A DNA stretch of 64,000 bases from Blastocrithidia nonstop (lineage: Eukaryota; Euglenozoa; Kinetoplastea; Trypanosomatida; Trypanosomatidae). The notes below the pieces were generated by a model. That model was not told the DNA's origin and did no database searches. It saw only the letters and a list, made by a program, of their open reading frames with translations. This document shows, piece after piece, positions 1 through 11,486 of the stretch. Both the position numbers and the translations under genes were made by a program. Location of the stretch: positions 372,001 through 436,000 of the forward strand of contig JAQOTN010000031.1 of assembly GCA_028554745.1 (NCBI GenBank). The letters are read 5' to 3'. Each line of letters begins with the position of its first letter. Positions within the stretch are counted from its first letter, which is position 1.

Positions 1-1921
1 ACAAGAAATAGGTAGTGATGCGCTGTACCCCGTTGATAAACTTGGCCACCTCATCCGAGCCACGTTCGTTGAAAATGACGTGAATGAGTGAACCCGGTGC
101 GGCACCTACAATGCCTTTGGTAATGGCACCCACAAGTAGCTCACCGCGTTGTATCATAATCTGTTTGTCATTGTGTGGGAAAGGTGGTTTGTCATAGGGC
201 ATTGCAGGGTGGTTGACTTATGGCAAAATGAGCGAAAATACCTGTTTGCCCGTTCACAGTGGGCGTGGCTTAATGATGGCTGGAATAGGCAACTCTCACA
301 GATCTAACCACAGTGCCACACTTTGTACAAAGTACTTGTCTAAAAAGGTATCCTTATCGGTTAATCGGTAGCTGCCCAATAGACTGTCTTGTACAATACC
401 CATACATGGGGCCGATTTGTTTGGTGAGACAAAGTTCTTGGGCACCATCATCATCTCCATCAGCTATGACTTGGTCAGCAGACTCTGTGGAACGTGCAAG
501 TTCATCTCATCTCCGTCAAAGTCCGCGTTGTACGGTGTCGTACACGATAAGTTTAACCGAAAGGTGTTATAGTTCAACACCCGAACACGATGACCCATCA
601 TACTCATTCGATGCAACGTAGGCTGTCGATTAAACAAAACCACATCTCCGTTAATAATGTGCCGCTCCACCACATCACCGATGCTTAAGTTAATCTTACT
701 TCGATCCCGTAGCAGACCCAACTTGGTAATGGTGCCATTCGGGTTCATGATGTAATTGGCAGATGGGTAGGCAGTGCGACGCACAAACTAGGTTAACCGT
801 TTCTTGTTAATCGCATTAACGCGTTATGGGAACGTTAATGTCATGGCAACCGAAAAGGGCACCCCAACCTCATCCACATCAATGTTAGGGTCACCTGTAA
901 TCACTGTACGGGCAGAGAAGTCAACTCGTTTGCCCATCAAGTTACCACGAATACGACCCATCTTACCTTTCAATCGCTACGTTAATGACTTGAGTCGCTT
1001 CATGTCATTAACCTTGGTAGGTTTGTAATAGGTAGATGCGTTGTGGAAGTAGGTCGCCACGTACTACTGCAGCAAGGCACGAGAGCGATCTACCGCTGCC
1101 TTCACATCAGACTCTTTATCTTTGCGAAGCAGCATGTTACGCTTCACGATGGACATAATCTGGTGTGTGAGTTCGTCATCGGACTTGGCTGAGCCAAATG
1201 AGATGGACGGACGAACCTGCGGAGGTGGCACTGGTAGCACGGTGAGAATCAAATCCCGTGGATGGCACCGCGCTGGGTTAAACCCCATGACCCGTGCATC
1301 GGCATCTGATATTCGGTGAAAGATCTGACGAACCACATCGGCGTTTCAGACCAGATCCTGATCTTACAAAGTGGCCTTGATTTGCAGACCTGGGTAGATG
1401 CCCATGAATCTACCGACACGAGGCTGTCGTGCACCACAGCCGTAGACCACATTAGGTGCCGAGGCACTGGTTCGAGTTCGACACAGCAGACCAGACAGTC
1501 GAGCCACCATTCGTAATCGACTCACACCTTCCAGGTAGGCAATTTTTTTCAGTTCATTCGGGTCATTAGCGTCAAAGAGCAGCGCACCACATTCCTTACA
1601 CACACACTTCAGTACAATCAATGTGAGGTCAAACACACCAATGTTAAACAGTGGCTAGGCCAGTTCAATGTAACCGAAATGACCAGGGCATTACGGATGA
1701 CGCAGACCACACGTCTCACACTTGAGCTCAAAGTCGGTGCTGCCCATTCGCAGATCGTTAATCCCACCACGAACCGGTTCACCATTTTCATATGACTTGG
1801 GATGCTCAACAAGGCACACGGCGTAATCTTTGATTTGCTTTTCTTTGAAGATCTAAAACTGTACTTAGTGCACTTTATGCAGTGGCATCTGCGACGGTGG
1901 TAGTGGTGCTCCTCCAGACAT
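1..1921 (-). CDS. RPB1: RNA polymerase II largest subunit (RPB1), N-terminal 640 residues, cut by window edge
   Basis: Largest catalytic subunit of nuclear RNA polymerase II. The start [17 protein letters not shown] matches kinetoplastid RPB1. Zinc ligands are visible at C68, C71, C78 and H81, with a further CVCKECG pair, and the active-site metal loop [10 protein letters not shown] lies at residues 465-474. The frame is continuous from 1921 to the left edge only if UAA/UAG are Glu and UGA is Trp. I count 5 UAA, 6 UAG and 3 UGA, nearly all at residues I recall as Glu or Trp in trypanosome RPB1 (for example KSLTERLKGK, FPERVN, RLTEFVRRT, RPLWTGK). The C-terminal half and any tail lie outside the window. 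First gene seen of the leftward block; the next is the fluoride exporter 1.2 kb upstream. Confidence 0.96.
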
Positions 1922-3120
1922 GATGATGATGAAAAATCTAAACAAATGTACAAGTTTTTGTGCGTACGTCTACCAATTCTTTAGTGTTATAATTTACTTA
2001 CAATACAAAATATACACAAACAACTTCTCCTTTTTGTTATGCTACCAATCAACTGAACTTCTCCTTCACAATATACTCAATTTTCAATTCTTATCAGAGA
2101 AAGAAAGGCACTCCAGAGAATTATGATGCTCAGAAAAGAAGAATTTACACTTGAAACTCAAAACGAAGAATATATACAATGACCCACAAGTAATAACAAT
2201 CAAAAGAGGTAAGATAATTATAATAGTTAAACAATTTCGATCATTTACAAAAACAATAACACAAACATGTACAATCAATGTATTATAACATTTACCGACA
2301 TAACAGTGTTGCAAAATGTACTTGCGTACATCAATAGTAAAGGTAAAGAAAATGTAGCTTGCAGATACATTGCAATAATATTACTGCTATATATTACACT
2401 GCTTATTATAGTAGTAGTGAAGATCACACATCAGTTGTTACTTACAAAAAAATCACAGTATCAAAAGATTTGATAGAAAATGTAAATATACTAATATACT
2501 TAAATATGTTTTTCTTACTATTTTTGTAACATTACATCAACAATTATTAACATTAGTGCATACACACACAAAAATCAACAATAACAAAAGTATAAAATGA
2601 AGGTATACAGTAAATAAGTGTAACCAAGAAAAAGGTTTATGTTAATGACACTGACATCAACAAGAAGTGTAAAAATACTAAAATGTATCAAGAATATTAA
2701 TGTCAAAAATGATAGCTGCATAAATAGTAATTAATATTAATAAGATTACAACAAAATCAGTCATAACAGTGGACTTAACAAATTAAATCACAAGAAATAT
2801 ATTGTGTATAACAATGTAAAGTAATGATTTATAAATATAATTACATTAACAAATTACAAGTGTATTGAAGTGATTTAACAGATAAGCGTTTGTTTTACAA
2901 ACACAACTATATACATACTTCAATCATCAAGAAAAAAAGGAATGTGACAAAGCAAAACTAATAATATGTCTGATATAAAACGTATTTATATTTAAATGAA
3001 GAATTAATAACTTAATAAGTAAAGTAGAACAAAAACAAAAATTTAATGTGTTTTGTGTATTAACTTATATATTTATATATTGACATATTGTGTTGTTGCT
3101 TCTAAGAATCTATTTTTTGT
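1922..3120. other. AT-rich spacer
   Basis: Between RPB1 and the fluoride exporter. Strongly A/T-rich with long A runs; no frame shows family motifs or coding-like composition. It should hold the exporter's 3' UTR and the RPB1 5' UTR. A TAG lies 17-19 bases before the RPB1 start (minus strand, about 1938-1940) and could be its trans-splice acceptor, though the tract before it is weak. Confidence 0.6.
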
Positions 3121-5034
3121 TTAATAATTGTCACGACGACCAATAGCAGCGATTGTGACTGTAATGACAACACTTACGCACAAATAAAAATAAGCCATGA
3201 CAAATTGATGTTGAATATAAAATCCATGTACTTCATTGACAAACGAAGAAACCGTACTCAGTGATCCACACACGCCATTCAGTGCAATTCAGTATCATGC
3301 ATTTCATGGACGTTGAAATGCGTAATTGTCCACAAAGACACCAATAAACACACCAAAAATGTTTGTCAGCAGTGTGCCTAACGGGAAGCACTTGATGACA
3401 ACTCGCTTGTTAAACGCCACCGCTAGGCAATATCGAATAACAGCTCCAGCGGGGGCCAGTACCACCGCTTTCAGTTGTGCATCGGTGATACTCGTAATGG
3501 CTCGTTGGTTGATGCGTACCTGAATGGCAATAGGCACGCCAATTGCCGCAGCAATTGAGAAAAGTAGGAAAAGCAAAGAAGTGATAAAGACACATGGCTG
3601 ATGTCTACGACGGTGTGCCTTGACCGCCTCTTTGTATTCATGAGAGGTCAGCACAGCCTTTTGTTATTATTGAATTTATTAATGCACATCTTTTCCATGC
3701 AAATTATTGTGTTGGGTGTGGTAATGAGTTGATTGATGATATTGTTGCTATTATTACTACAACATGTGCTATTCACGTTGCTGTTGTTGTTGACCTTGAT
3801 GTAATATACACTACTAAGACTACGAACAATAAGGTCTATTTGTGTTGATTCTGTTTTCATTATTATTATCACCATCGTCAACATTCCGTGTGCATTATTG
3901 TAATAAGTGGTTATCATCATCATCATCATCATCATTATTTTAGTTGCAATTATCTGCACAACATCTTCTTAAAGGTTCATTGGCACATACTTGTCTACAT
4001 GTTGTATGATCACAAGTAATGATGTTACCATGGTGATGAGTATTAATGCCATTGATGTTATTGTCAACACAATTACAATTACTACAACTACAATTATCAG
4101 CATTACCTTTACTTTTATCACTAGGAACAAGATGAAACAAATGAATATGACACAATGCAGCACATCACTACAAGACGTACAACAAAGCTAAACTAATATC
4201 ACGTCCTAATATGAAGAAAACAAATGGCATGGTGAGGCCAGAGATGATTTACTCAAAGGCACCAGATGCAGTATGTTTGTTTGTTACATCTAATACTCAT
4301 CCACTAAACGTGGTAAAGGAGCCACAGAACCCAACACATAATGCTCGATGAATTAGTGATAAATCACTTTCATTGGGCAATAGCACCACCAGACAACCCA
4401 TGACAAAGCAACCAATGCAATTCGGACCAAAGTACTCATACGTTACAAAAAAGCGTTGCTGCTAAAAGGCATTGTGCAGTGCAATACGACACGCATTCCC
4501 AGCCAGCGATCATGCTGCTATGGCCAACACAGAAAGTATAAACATTCACGTACAGCAGTAGTGAAGCAAATTGTAAAATTAGTCACAAAAGGCAGAATAT
4601 CACTCACTATCACATGTTATACTGGTACAGCTAACTCTATTAGCATTATTGCAATTGTCATTGTGATTAATATTAAGAGCATTTTTATTATTAGTGTTAT
4701 TGACATAAACTAGTTTACTCATTTGTATTGAGTCATCTTGTTCATTCTGCTTGACTTGAGAAATTGATAGTGGGTGTTGTGATGGCTACGGTGATGTCGT
4801 TGACTACATGGTGTTGCTAAAACCACTACCACCACTACTAATAATAATTGTGTTGATAATACAAGCGTTATTTGCATTATTGTAATTATTGTGCATCGCA
4901 TTATCGGTGTTTGTCTTGTAATTGTCAGTGTTGTTATTCTAATTGATGTCAAATACAACTTCGTCTTCATCTACTTCGTTATTGTTGTTGTTATTATCGT
5001 TTACAGGCTCATGTGTACAAAGCTGCGTTGACAT
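3121..5034 (-). CDS. FEX: Two-domain fluoride export protein (FEX/CrcB family), 637 aa, long low-complexity linker
   Basis: Membrane fluoride channel/exporter. Eukaryotic FEX proteins carry two CrcB domains in one chain, and both are visible. Domain 1 (about residues 165-300) has SLAGNACRIAL, FGPNCIGCFVMG and GFCGSFTTFSGW. Domain 2 (about 475-637) has GAVIRYCLA, FPLGTLLTNIFG and NGVCGSLSTVSSFVNE. Each holds the Asn-x-x-Gly and the Ser/Thr-Phe-type track typical of the family. The N-terminus (1-160) is Asn/Asp-rich, and the linker (about 305-460) is rich in Asn, Asp, His and Cys with several CxC/CxxC patterns and a run of seven Asp. The start chosen gives an exact frame of 638 codons to UAA. 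Many UAA, UAG and UGA codons are in frame. Family call is secure; the linker's role is unknown. Confidence 0.9.
3911..3937 (-). repeat. GAT triplet repeat coding poly-Asp in the FEX linker
   Basis: A run of about eight ATC/GAT triplets inside the fluoride exporter gene. Read in the gene frame it gives seven consecutive Asp codons in the linker between the two CrcB domains. It is probably unstable in length between strains. Confidence 0.75.
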
Positions 5035-5844
5035 TATTATCCTGTTATCTGTTTTCTTGAGTGTATGTACAGTAGTGTTGATGTAGCAATATATGCTAAT
5101 CTTGAAAGGAAAAGGGCTACAAAAACAAATATACACACACTACTGCTAATCTATATTGCTGTATACTACAATTATTGTGATGTAACTAGTAATTATATAC
5201 GTACACTAAGTGAGTATTTACGATTGTATAAGTGTAGGTGTGTAAATATTTGTCGAAGACAAACATCCAAATAATGTAAAGAAATAAAAGTTCGAAAGAA
5301 ATACAGTAGACGACAACAAGAACATTTATATACATATATAATGATGTTATTACTGACAATTTCAGTTTGAGTACATGTAAAGACAAGTTGTTCAAAATAT
5401 GCAAATTACATTACATCAAAAGTAGTAAAAATATGCACTATACAGCATATCATAAGAATTACAGCATTACTGTCAATTAGCAAGGTTAAAAAAAAGTAGT
5501 AGAAATGAATAAAACTTGCAGCACAAATTGATGTATGCACAAGTTCAGCAAAACACAAGCATGTGAAAAAAAATTAGAAAAAGTGTATAGAAGAAAAAAT
5601 AGTGCACAAAACAGACATCTAATGAATTATGTAAAATAATACTAAACAGTAAATAAGAAGTAATTTTTGTAGTAGTTGAAAATGTAAATATTTGCACATG
5701 TATGTGTGTGTACATGTATTCGTATGTGCATCTATTTTTTTATAAATAAACAAACATTCACAGACAAAGTGAATAATAAAGTGATTTGTTCACAAAACTT
5801 GTAAAGCAAAGTGTGTATGTAAATGTTTTAGTAAAGTAATTTGT
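5035..5844. other. AT-rich spacer
   Basis: Spacer between the phosphatase 3' end and the exporter start. No coding-like frame on either strand. Pyrimidine-rich stretches on the minus strand just upstream of 5034 could serve trans-splicing of the exporter mRNA. Confidence 0.55.
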
Positions 5845-7197
5845 TTAAATAAGCACCTTGCTGTTACGAACAGGATGAAGTTGAATAATGCTACATACCA
5901 TTTCTGCATTTACCACCAAGAATGCACCAGAATTGTCAAACTACCCACAGTAATTTGGCGCAGAAAACACCGTGAGCAAACCTCGATTAGCATAAAATCC
6001 ATAACCCTCATCCATTACCTGATGTGCTCTACACACCATGTCAATGTCAAGTAACTTGATCGTGTCTGCTACGACGTCTTCGCCAAATGTCCATGACACG
6101 CCACGTTCATTGTCGCCTCAGCCTAACTGGCCAACTTCACCAGGGTCAGATCAAAGCAGGTCACAGATAAGTCCCGTATCGGGCACATCAGTTGGACGTA
6201 GAATACAACGTATCTGATCGAGACTGTGTAGTTACGGACTGAGTCCGCCATGCATGCACAAGATTCGCTCATTCACAAACGCCGCCACGGGCATGCAGGT
6301 AAACGTATCGGTAAACAACTTTCACAACTTGACACTGAAACGACGCTTGCACTCATCAAAGAAGCCATAAATGCGATTGATGCTACTAACTTCATGATTG
6401 CCGCGTAACAGATAAAAGTTGCGAGGAAAACGAAGTTTGTACGCTAACAATAAACACACCGCCTAGAGAGATTGTGTACCACGATCTACATAATCACCTA
6501 AAAATAAGTAATTACGCTAGGGTGGGTATTTGCCCAGTTCAAACAAACGTAATAAGTCATGATATTGACCATGCACATCACCACAAATGTTGATGGGAGC
6601 ATAAAGTTACAAAAGCATTGGCTAGGACATGAAGAGCTCACGACTCTGCACTATCAAATATACAATCTCTTCCTACGTGAGTACATCGACTACTGGATCA
6701 GGCATAACTTCTTTTACTTTACGTCGTTACATTACAGATGCTGACGACGATGACGATCGAAGCCGTGTTGGACTATCTGTGTTTTTACGGCGTTGTGTTG
6801 TGTCAAGTGAGTTTGCACTTCGCTGACGCAATGGACCAGTTCGCTCAAATGTTTGCAACTGTGCTGGACGTGAAGATGATGAATTGCGTATTGTGTTTAC
6901 TGGAACATTACACAGTGGTGAGTCTGATCGTTGTGCGTGTGCACTACTTGAACGTGTGGACTAGGTGTTACGTTTTGCACAATGAGCAGCTGCAACTTTT
7001 GCCGCTGTGTTATGTACCGGGTTAAGTAGTAATTTTTTGATGATCAAATTCAGATCACACTTTGCAGGACATCATGTACTTGCTCGTGAAGCTTCTGGTT
7101 TGGCTCTTGGTGTTCGTGTTCGTGCTGATGATGGTGATTGCACGGCTCGTCTTATCTACACTGCCACACTGCTTCTGTTGCTTGCTCAATCTCGCAT
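5845..7197 (-). CDS. PP1-like serine/threonine protein phosphatase with ~170-aa N-terminal extension, 450 aa
   Basis: Metallophosphatase of the PPP family that removes phosphate from Ser/Thr. All catalytic motifs are present: CGDVHG, GDYVDRG, RGNHE, MHGGLSP, CRAHQV and SAPNYCGEFDN. The catalytic domain is about residues 185-445 and most resembles PP1. Recoded codons sit at conserved places: UAG gives the Glu of CGEFDN, UGA gives the Trp of LLWSDP and of LGWGDNERG. Ahead of the catalytic domain is a Ser/Arg/Ala-rich extension, unlike the short N-terminus of canonical PP1, so this may be one of the divergent kinetoplastid PP1-like enzymes. The start at 7197 is the first plausible ATG (MRDWASN). 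The frame stays open upstream but becomes hydrophobic and AT-rich, so I stop there. Confidence 0.92.
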
Positions 7198-8312
7198 TAT
7201 CACTTTTACTTAAAGGACGTCAACAGCTGTACAGAAAAAGTATATTTACTCTGCACACAAAAGTAAACGTGCGTACACGCACACTTACAGTCAGTACAAA
7301 TAAAACACACTACACAGAGAATGAACTTGATGACTTACAAAGTTATCAATACTACAACACTAACTTTACGTATGTTTTGTGCAAAGCACGTAATTTACTG
7401 CGATTTTGCTGCTTTGTAGATGTGAAGTAAGAAGAAAATAATGTCAACAAATTATGTATGCGTGTGTATACTTTGCTTGTAAATATACTTATATGTCAAA
7501 GTTAGTACGACAAAACGAGTATAACAATAAAAAGAGGTAAACATTGATGTCATTCAGAAGAAGAAAAGCAAACATATCACAAAGTTGCATTAAATACTAT
7601 TGTTAACCTTTACATCTATCTAAAGTTGTGAACATGAGAAAATAGCAATCTATGTAATTCATCTATAAAAAAAATAACTTATTTGTTTGTGTGATGCACT
7701 AGAATGCAAACGCATTCAAAAGTATTTTAGTAAGATTTATAGAAAAAAGGTAGTGCAATCGATTACAATTACACAGATCAAAACAGCTTCGTTTTTTTGA
7801 TAAGTAAAGTAAGAAACTAATGAAAGCAAAACAGAGCTGAAGAAAACGTTTTGTGTCTACTAAAATTTTATATTTGTTTTTTTGTGTGTGTATATTTGTA
7901 TAGTGATTTGCATACGTACATAGAAAATCAAAAAATATATTTTATGATTAGATTGTACGCATATATGCACAGAAACTGTGTATATATGAACGTGTCAAGG
8001 CAAAACAAATTGTCACAAAGAAGAAAAACATATTACAATCAAAGTAAACACAACACTAGTAAGCGAAGAAAAAGAAGATCAAGGTAGTAGATGCGGTAGT
8101 GTGCATCAATCACAAGTGTGGTATACATACATAAAATAGCTAAATAACATGTAATACTGATGTACTAAATAAGTAAATAAATGAAATAAAGAAAGAGCGC
8201 GATAAAGCTTGAAAAAAAATAGTGTAGTAAAACTACGATATGTTTGTAAAAAACAAAAAAAATGGTGTATATACATTTATGATAAGACATTATGTTTTGT
8301 ATTTTATTTATA
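7198..8312. other. AT-rich spacer
   Basis: No convincing gene. Positions 7198-7430 are less AT-rich and open on both strands, so a longer phosphatase N-terminus cannot be fully excluded. From 7440 on it is A-rich non-coding sequence. Confidence 0.5.
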
Positions 8313-10241
8313 TTAATCTGCTCGTTCAGTAAATGCACGTCCACGAGAGTAGGACTATGGCGTTCATTCTTTTATCTCTAATCCTGTGATCTTACCCGAT
8401 TGCAACAAGCTGCGATCGACCACCAAACGAGCACACTGCACCAAGCCATGAACAACAGACGGGTAAGCCGAGTTCAGCTTGAGAAGTTCATGCACGGAGT
8501 GACGAAAGCGAACCGCTAACGAGGCGACTTCGACAATGGTACCAGCATGACAACCGACCGCACGAACACCCAACACCTGTAGCCGCTCATCATTACTCAC
8601 CAACAACTTCACAAACCCGTCATCTTCGCCTAACAGAGTCGCACGGGTGACGTGTTTATACGAAACTTTGGACATGATGTAGGCAATATGACGAGCCTGA
8701 CACTGTATCTCATTCAGACCAATCGCAGAAACCTCATCATGCAAGAAAATGGTTCGTGACACGTTTGCCAGTGCACGCGAAGATGGAATGCGTCGTTCTG
8801 CTGGTTTGTAAATGTCATCAATCGCCATGCGAGCGGCTGAGTGAGCATAATTTAGCACCTTCATGTCATTCCCAGCATCACCAATGCAGTAAATGTGTTT
8901 GTATGGAATGCATCGGTTATACTCATCGAGCATGAGCTGTCCATCTTTTACCCGCATAGCTGTATTTTCTAAACCTAAACCAATGTAATTAGACTCCCTA
9001 CCGACTGAGACAAAGGCTCGCTACACGTTAAACGTCTACACATCACCGCTCTGTCGGTGCTGAATGGAGTACTGACAACTTTCTGCACTAGATGCTGCAA
9101 GTGTGGTAGTACTTGTTGCTGTAAGTGGTGTGTTTGTTTGTGTGCTTGTGTTTGAGTCTATAGGTGTGTTTACTGCATTTTATCTTTTATTTGTGTTGTC
9201 TATACAGTTATTACTTTATTCACTATTATACTTGTGCATGTAGTTCAACTATTTATTTACTTTATTTCCTTATTATTTATTAATATTACTTGCACTTCCA
9301 CTATCAGCTGTCTGACTTTATCCACTTCACCCTGCTTCTACTTGGGTAGAGTATGGTGCCAAGTCAAACAATTCACAATCATGGTGAATTCGTACACCAC
9401 TCTCGATCAACCTACGTTATGCGTGTAGGGCAATGTCTTCGTCTTCGTTGGGCAAAATACGCGATGCCTTGTCAATCAAGTTGACTTTTGTTTTGCCTAG
9501 TAAAGAGTAAATGGCCGCAAATTCACACCCTAGTGGGCCTGCACCAATAATCACCATACTTTTGGGCAACGCCGGTAAACTGAAAATGTCATTGGAGGTA
9601 ATCACTCGATTGTGATCAGATGGGTGTAATGAGTGTTCACTCGGTTTGGCACCCGTGGCAATAATAAAGTAATCAGCACTCAATGCACGGAAATCACCAC
9701 GTTATGCGTTGTGAATGTCAATCTCACGCTCATTGGCAAACATCGCCTCTCCTTCAATCACCACCACGCCAGCCGCAGATAAGTACGACTTCAATTTCTG
9801 TTCTTTACTCTCACACAGTTGCTGCATTGCCAGGCGAAGTCGTTTTTCATCAATCGTGTTAGATAGTGCAATCGCCTCTACCGGATTGATAAACTGAGAC
9901 GTGTACTAGGACGATCGTAACTTGCTCAGTATGTGTGCTACCTACCACATAAACTTAGACTGCAACCCACCGTTTCAGACATCTACTCCACCAATTCGAT
10001 TGGCCTACACAATACACACTTTTTTATTTTCATAGTTCCGTGTGTGAAGCGCGGCAGCCACTCCTGCTGGACCACCACCAATAATACAAACATCAAAATG
10101 AGGGTAATGATCAGCTCGCCGAAGTGAGGCAAACTGGGCTCGCCTTCGTGAAGTAAACTTTGATGATAGCTACGATTTAGCTCGGTACAGCGTGCGAGCG
10201 GAAGGGTTTGCTCACAGCTGCAATGCACATTGTCTGAACAT
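8313..10241 (-). CDS. FAD/NAD(P)-dependent pyridine nucleotide oxidoreductase, copy 1, 642 aa
   Basis: Flavoprotein of the dihydrolipoamide dehydrogenase/transhydrogenase fold. The start MFRQCALQLWANPSARTL is Arg-rich with no acids, like a mitochondrial presequence. The FAD-binding motif GGGPAG is near residue 53, the NAD-binding motif GAGPLGCE near 233, YCIGDAG marks the second FAD contact, and a dimerisation domain follows (about 430-615). At the redox position the sequence reads GGVDVWNGGLQSK, so the disulfide CxxxxC of lipoamide dehydrogenase is absent. A Thr/Ser/Asn-rich insert of about 90 residues (roughly 304-394) interrupts the NAD/central region. The frame holds many recoded codons and ends at UAA, with a second in-frame UAA three codons on. 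Paralogue of the gene at 11487-13250. Substrate unknown. Confidence 0.9.
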
Positions 10242-11486
10242 TGCTATCACTTCACTACAACTATCTATTGATATTATTGGCTTGAAGCAAATATGTTTAA
10301 TTCTTTTTGTTTTACACTTACTGGTCACAAATAATCGATTAGTGATATAATTCAGCAATTGCTACTTTTGTTGTAATATCGCTCAAAATAAAATTTAAAA
10401 AAAAAGAGGAATATATGACAGACGAGTATCACAACAAACAAAAGTGTTTTACATTGATGCAGAATAGTATTACAGATACAATTACATGTTTGCTGTGATA
10501 ATATACATCAAATATCATTTCTGTAATTGCCTCAATCGTAGTAAGTGATAAACTTTTATTATTCAATCTTTTCACAAAAATTATCAATAGCAACGAAAAT
10601 ATATAGCTAAGACCTTACTTTTTACAGATATCTATCACTGCATATTTATATTGTATTACAAATAGAGATGTGTGTATGCTTGTGTTTTTGTTTGTAGGTT
10701 TGCATAAGTAAGTATGCTATTGTAGTTTATCATAATTGACAAAAGTTATGCTAATTTTTTACATAAATATTAACCGCCTATGTGTTTTGCTTGTGTACAG
10801 CTAAATATAGTAAATTACAGGAAAAGATAAAATCGTTTTGTGCAAAGAGATAATGTATAAGAAGTACAGTGAAATATATTCGTTTTACTGTTACTGAAAC
10901 ATTTGCAACAAGAAAAAGAAAGACGTGGCAAACATCGTTCAATTGTAACCAAAAAAAAGCGTTATTTGTAATGTAAACCATCACTACTGACAACTGTGCA
11001 AGAAAAACAAGGACAAGGAAATATTTATTACAACTAATATTTACAAGAAAAACGTATTTGTAATATATACATATCGCTTGCTTTTTGGTACATGAATTCT
11101 ATCAATTTACTTGATCATTACAAATAACAAAAAGATGAAGTGTATATCTACACATTATAGTAAATTGCATAGTAACACTATGTGTAAAGTTTACAGTTAA
11201 CTTACTTGATGTTACAAACAAAAAAAATAAAAATAAAAACATTTTCAAAAAATAAAGAAAACTTCTACAAGAAAAAAGCAGAGATGAAAGAAACGTAGTG
11301 CTTGTTGTGACATTTGAAGTGCAAATTATAGTTCTTCCGTACATTAAATTAAGTTGTTGTTGTCATTACAATTTTTACGTTTATGTACACTTTACACTAT
11401 AAATTTTTTTTCACGTTTTGTGATTAATTACAGAATCTTTGCAGTTTTTATCTTATTTTATCAAACATATTAATATTATATTTTTT
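10242..11486. other. AT-rich spacer between the two oxidoreductase paralogues
   Basis: Non-coding, A/T-rich. I saw no repeat of one gene end that would mark the duplication boundary. Confidence 0.55.

Noticed and set aside
7062-7430. Plus-strand hydrophobic frame of 122 codons
   Set aside because: Mostly antisense to the phosphatase N-terminal arm; no motif, opposite to the transcription block.
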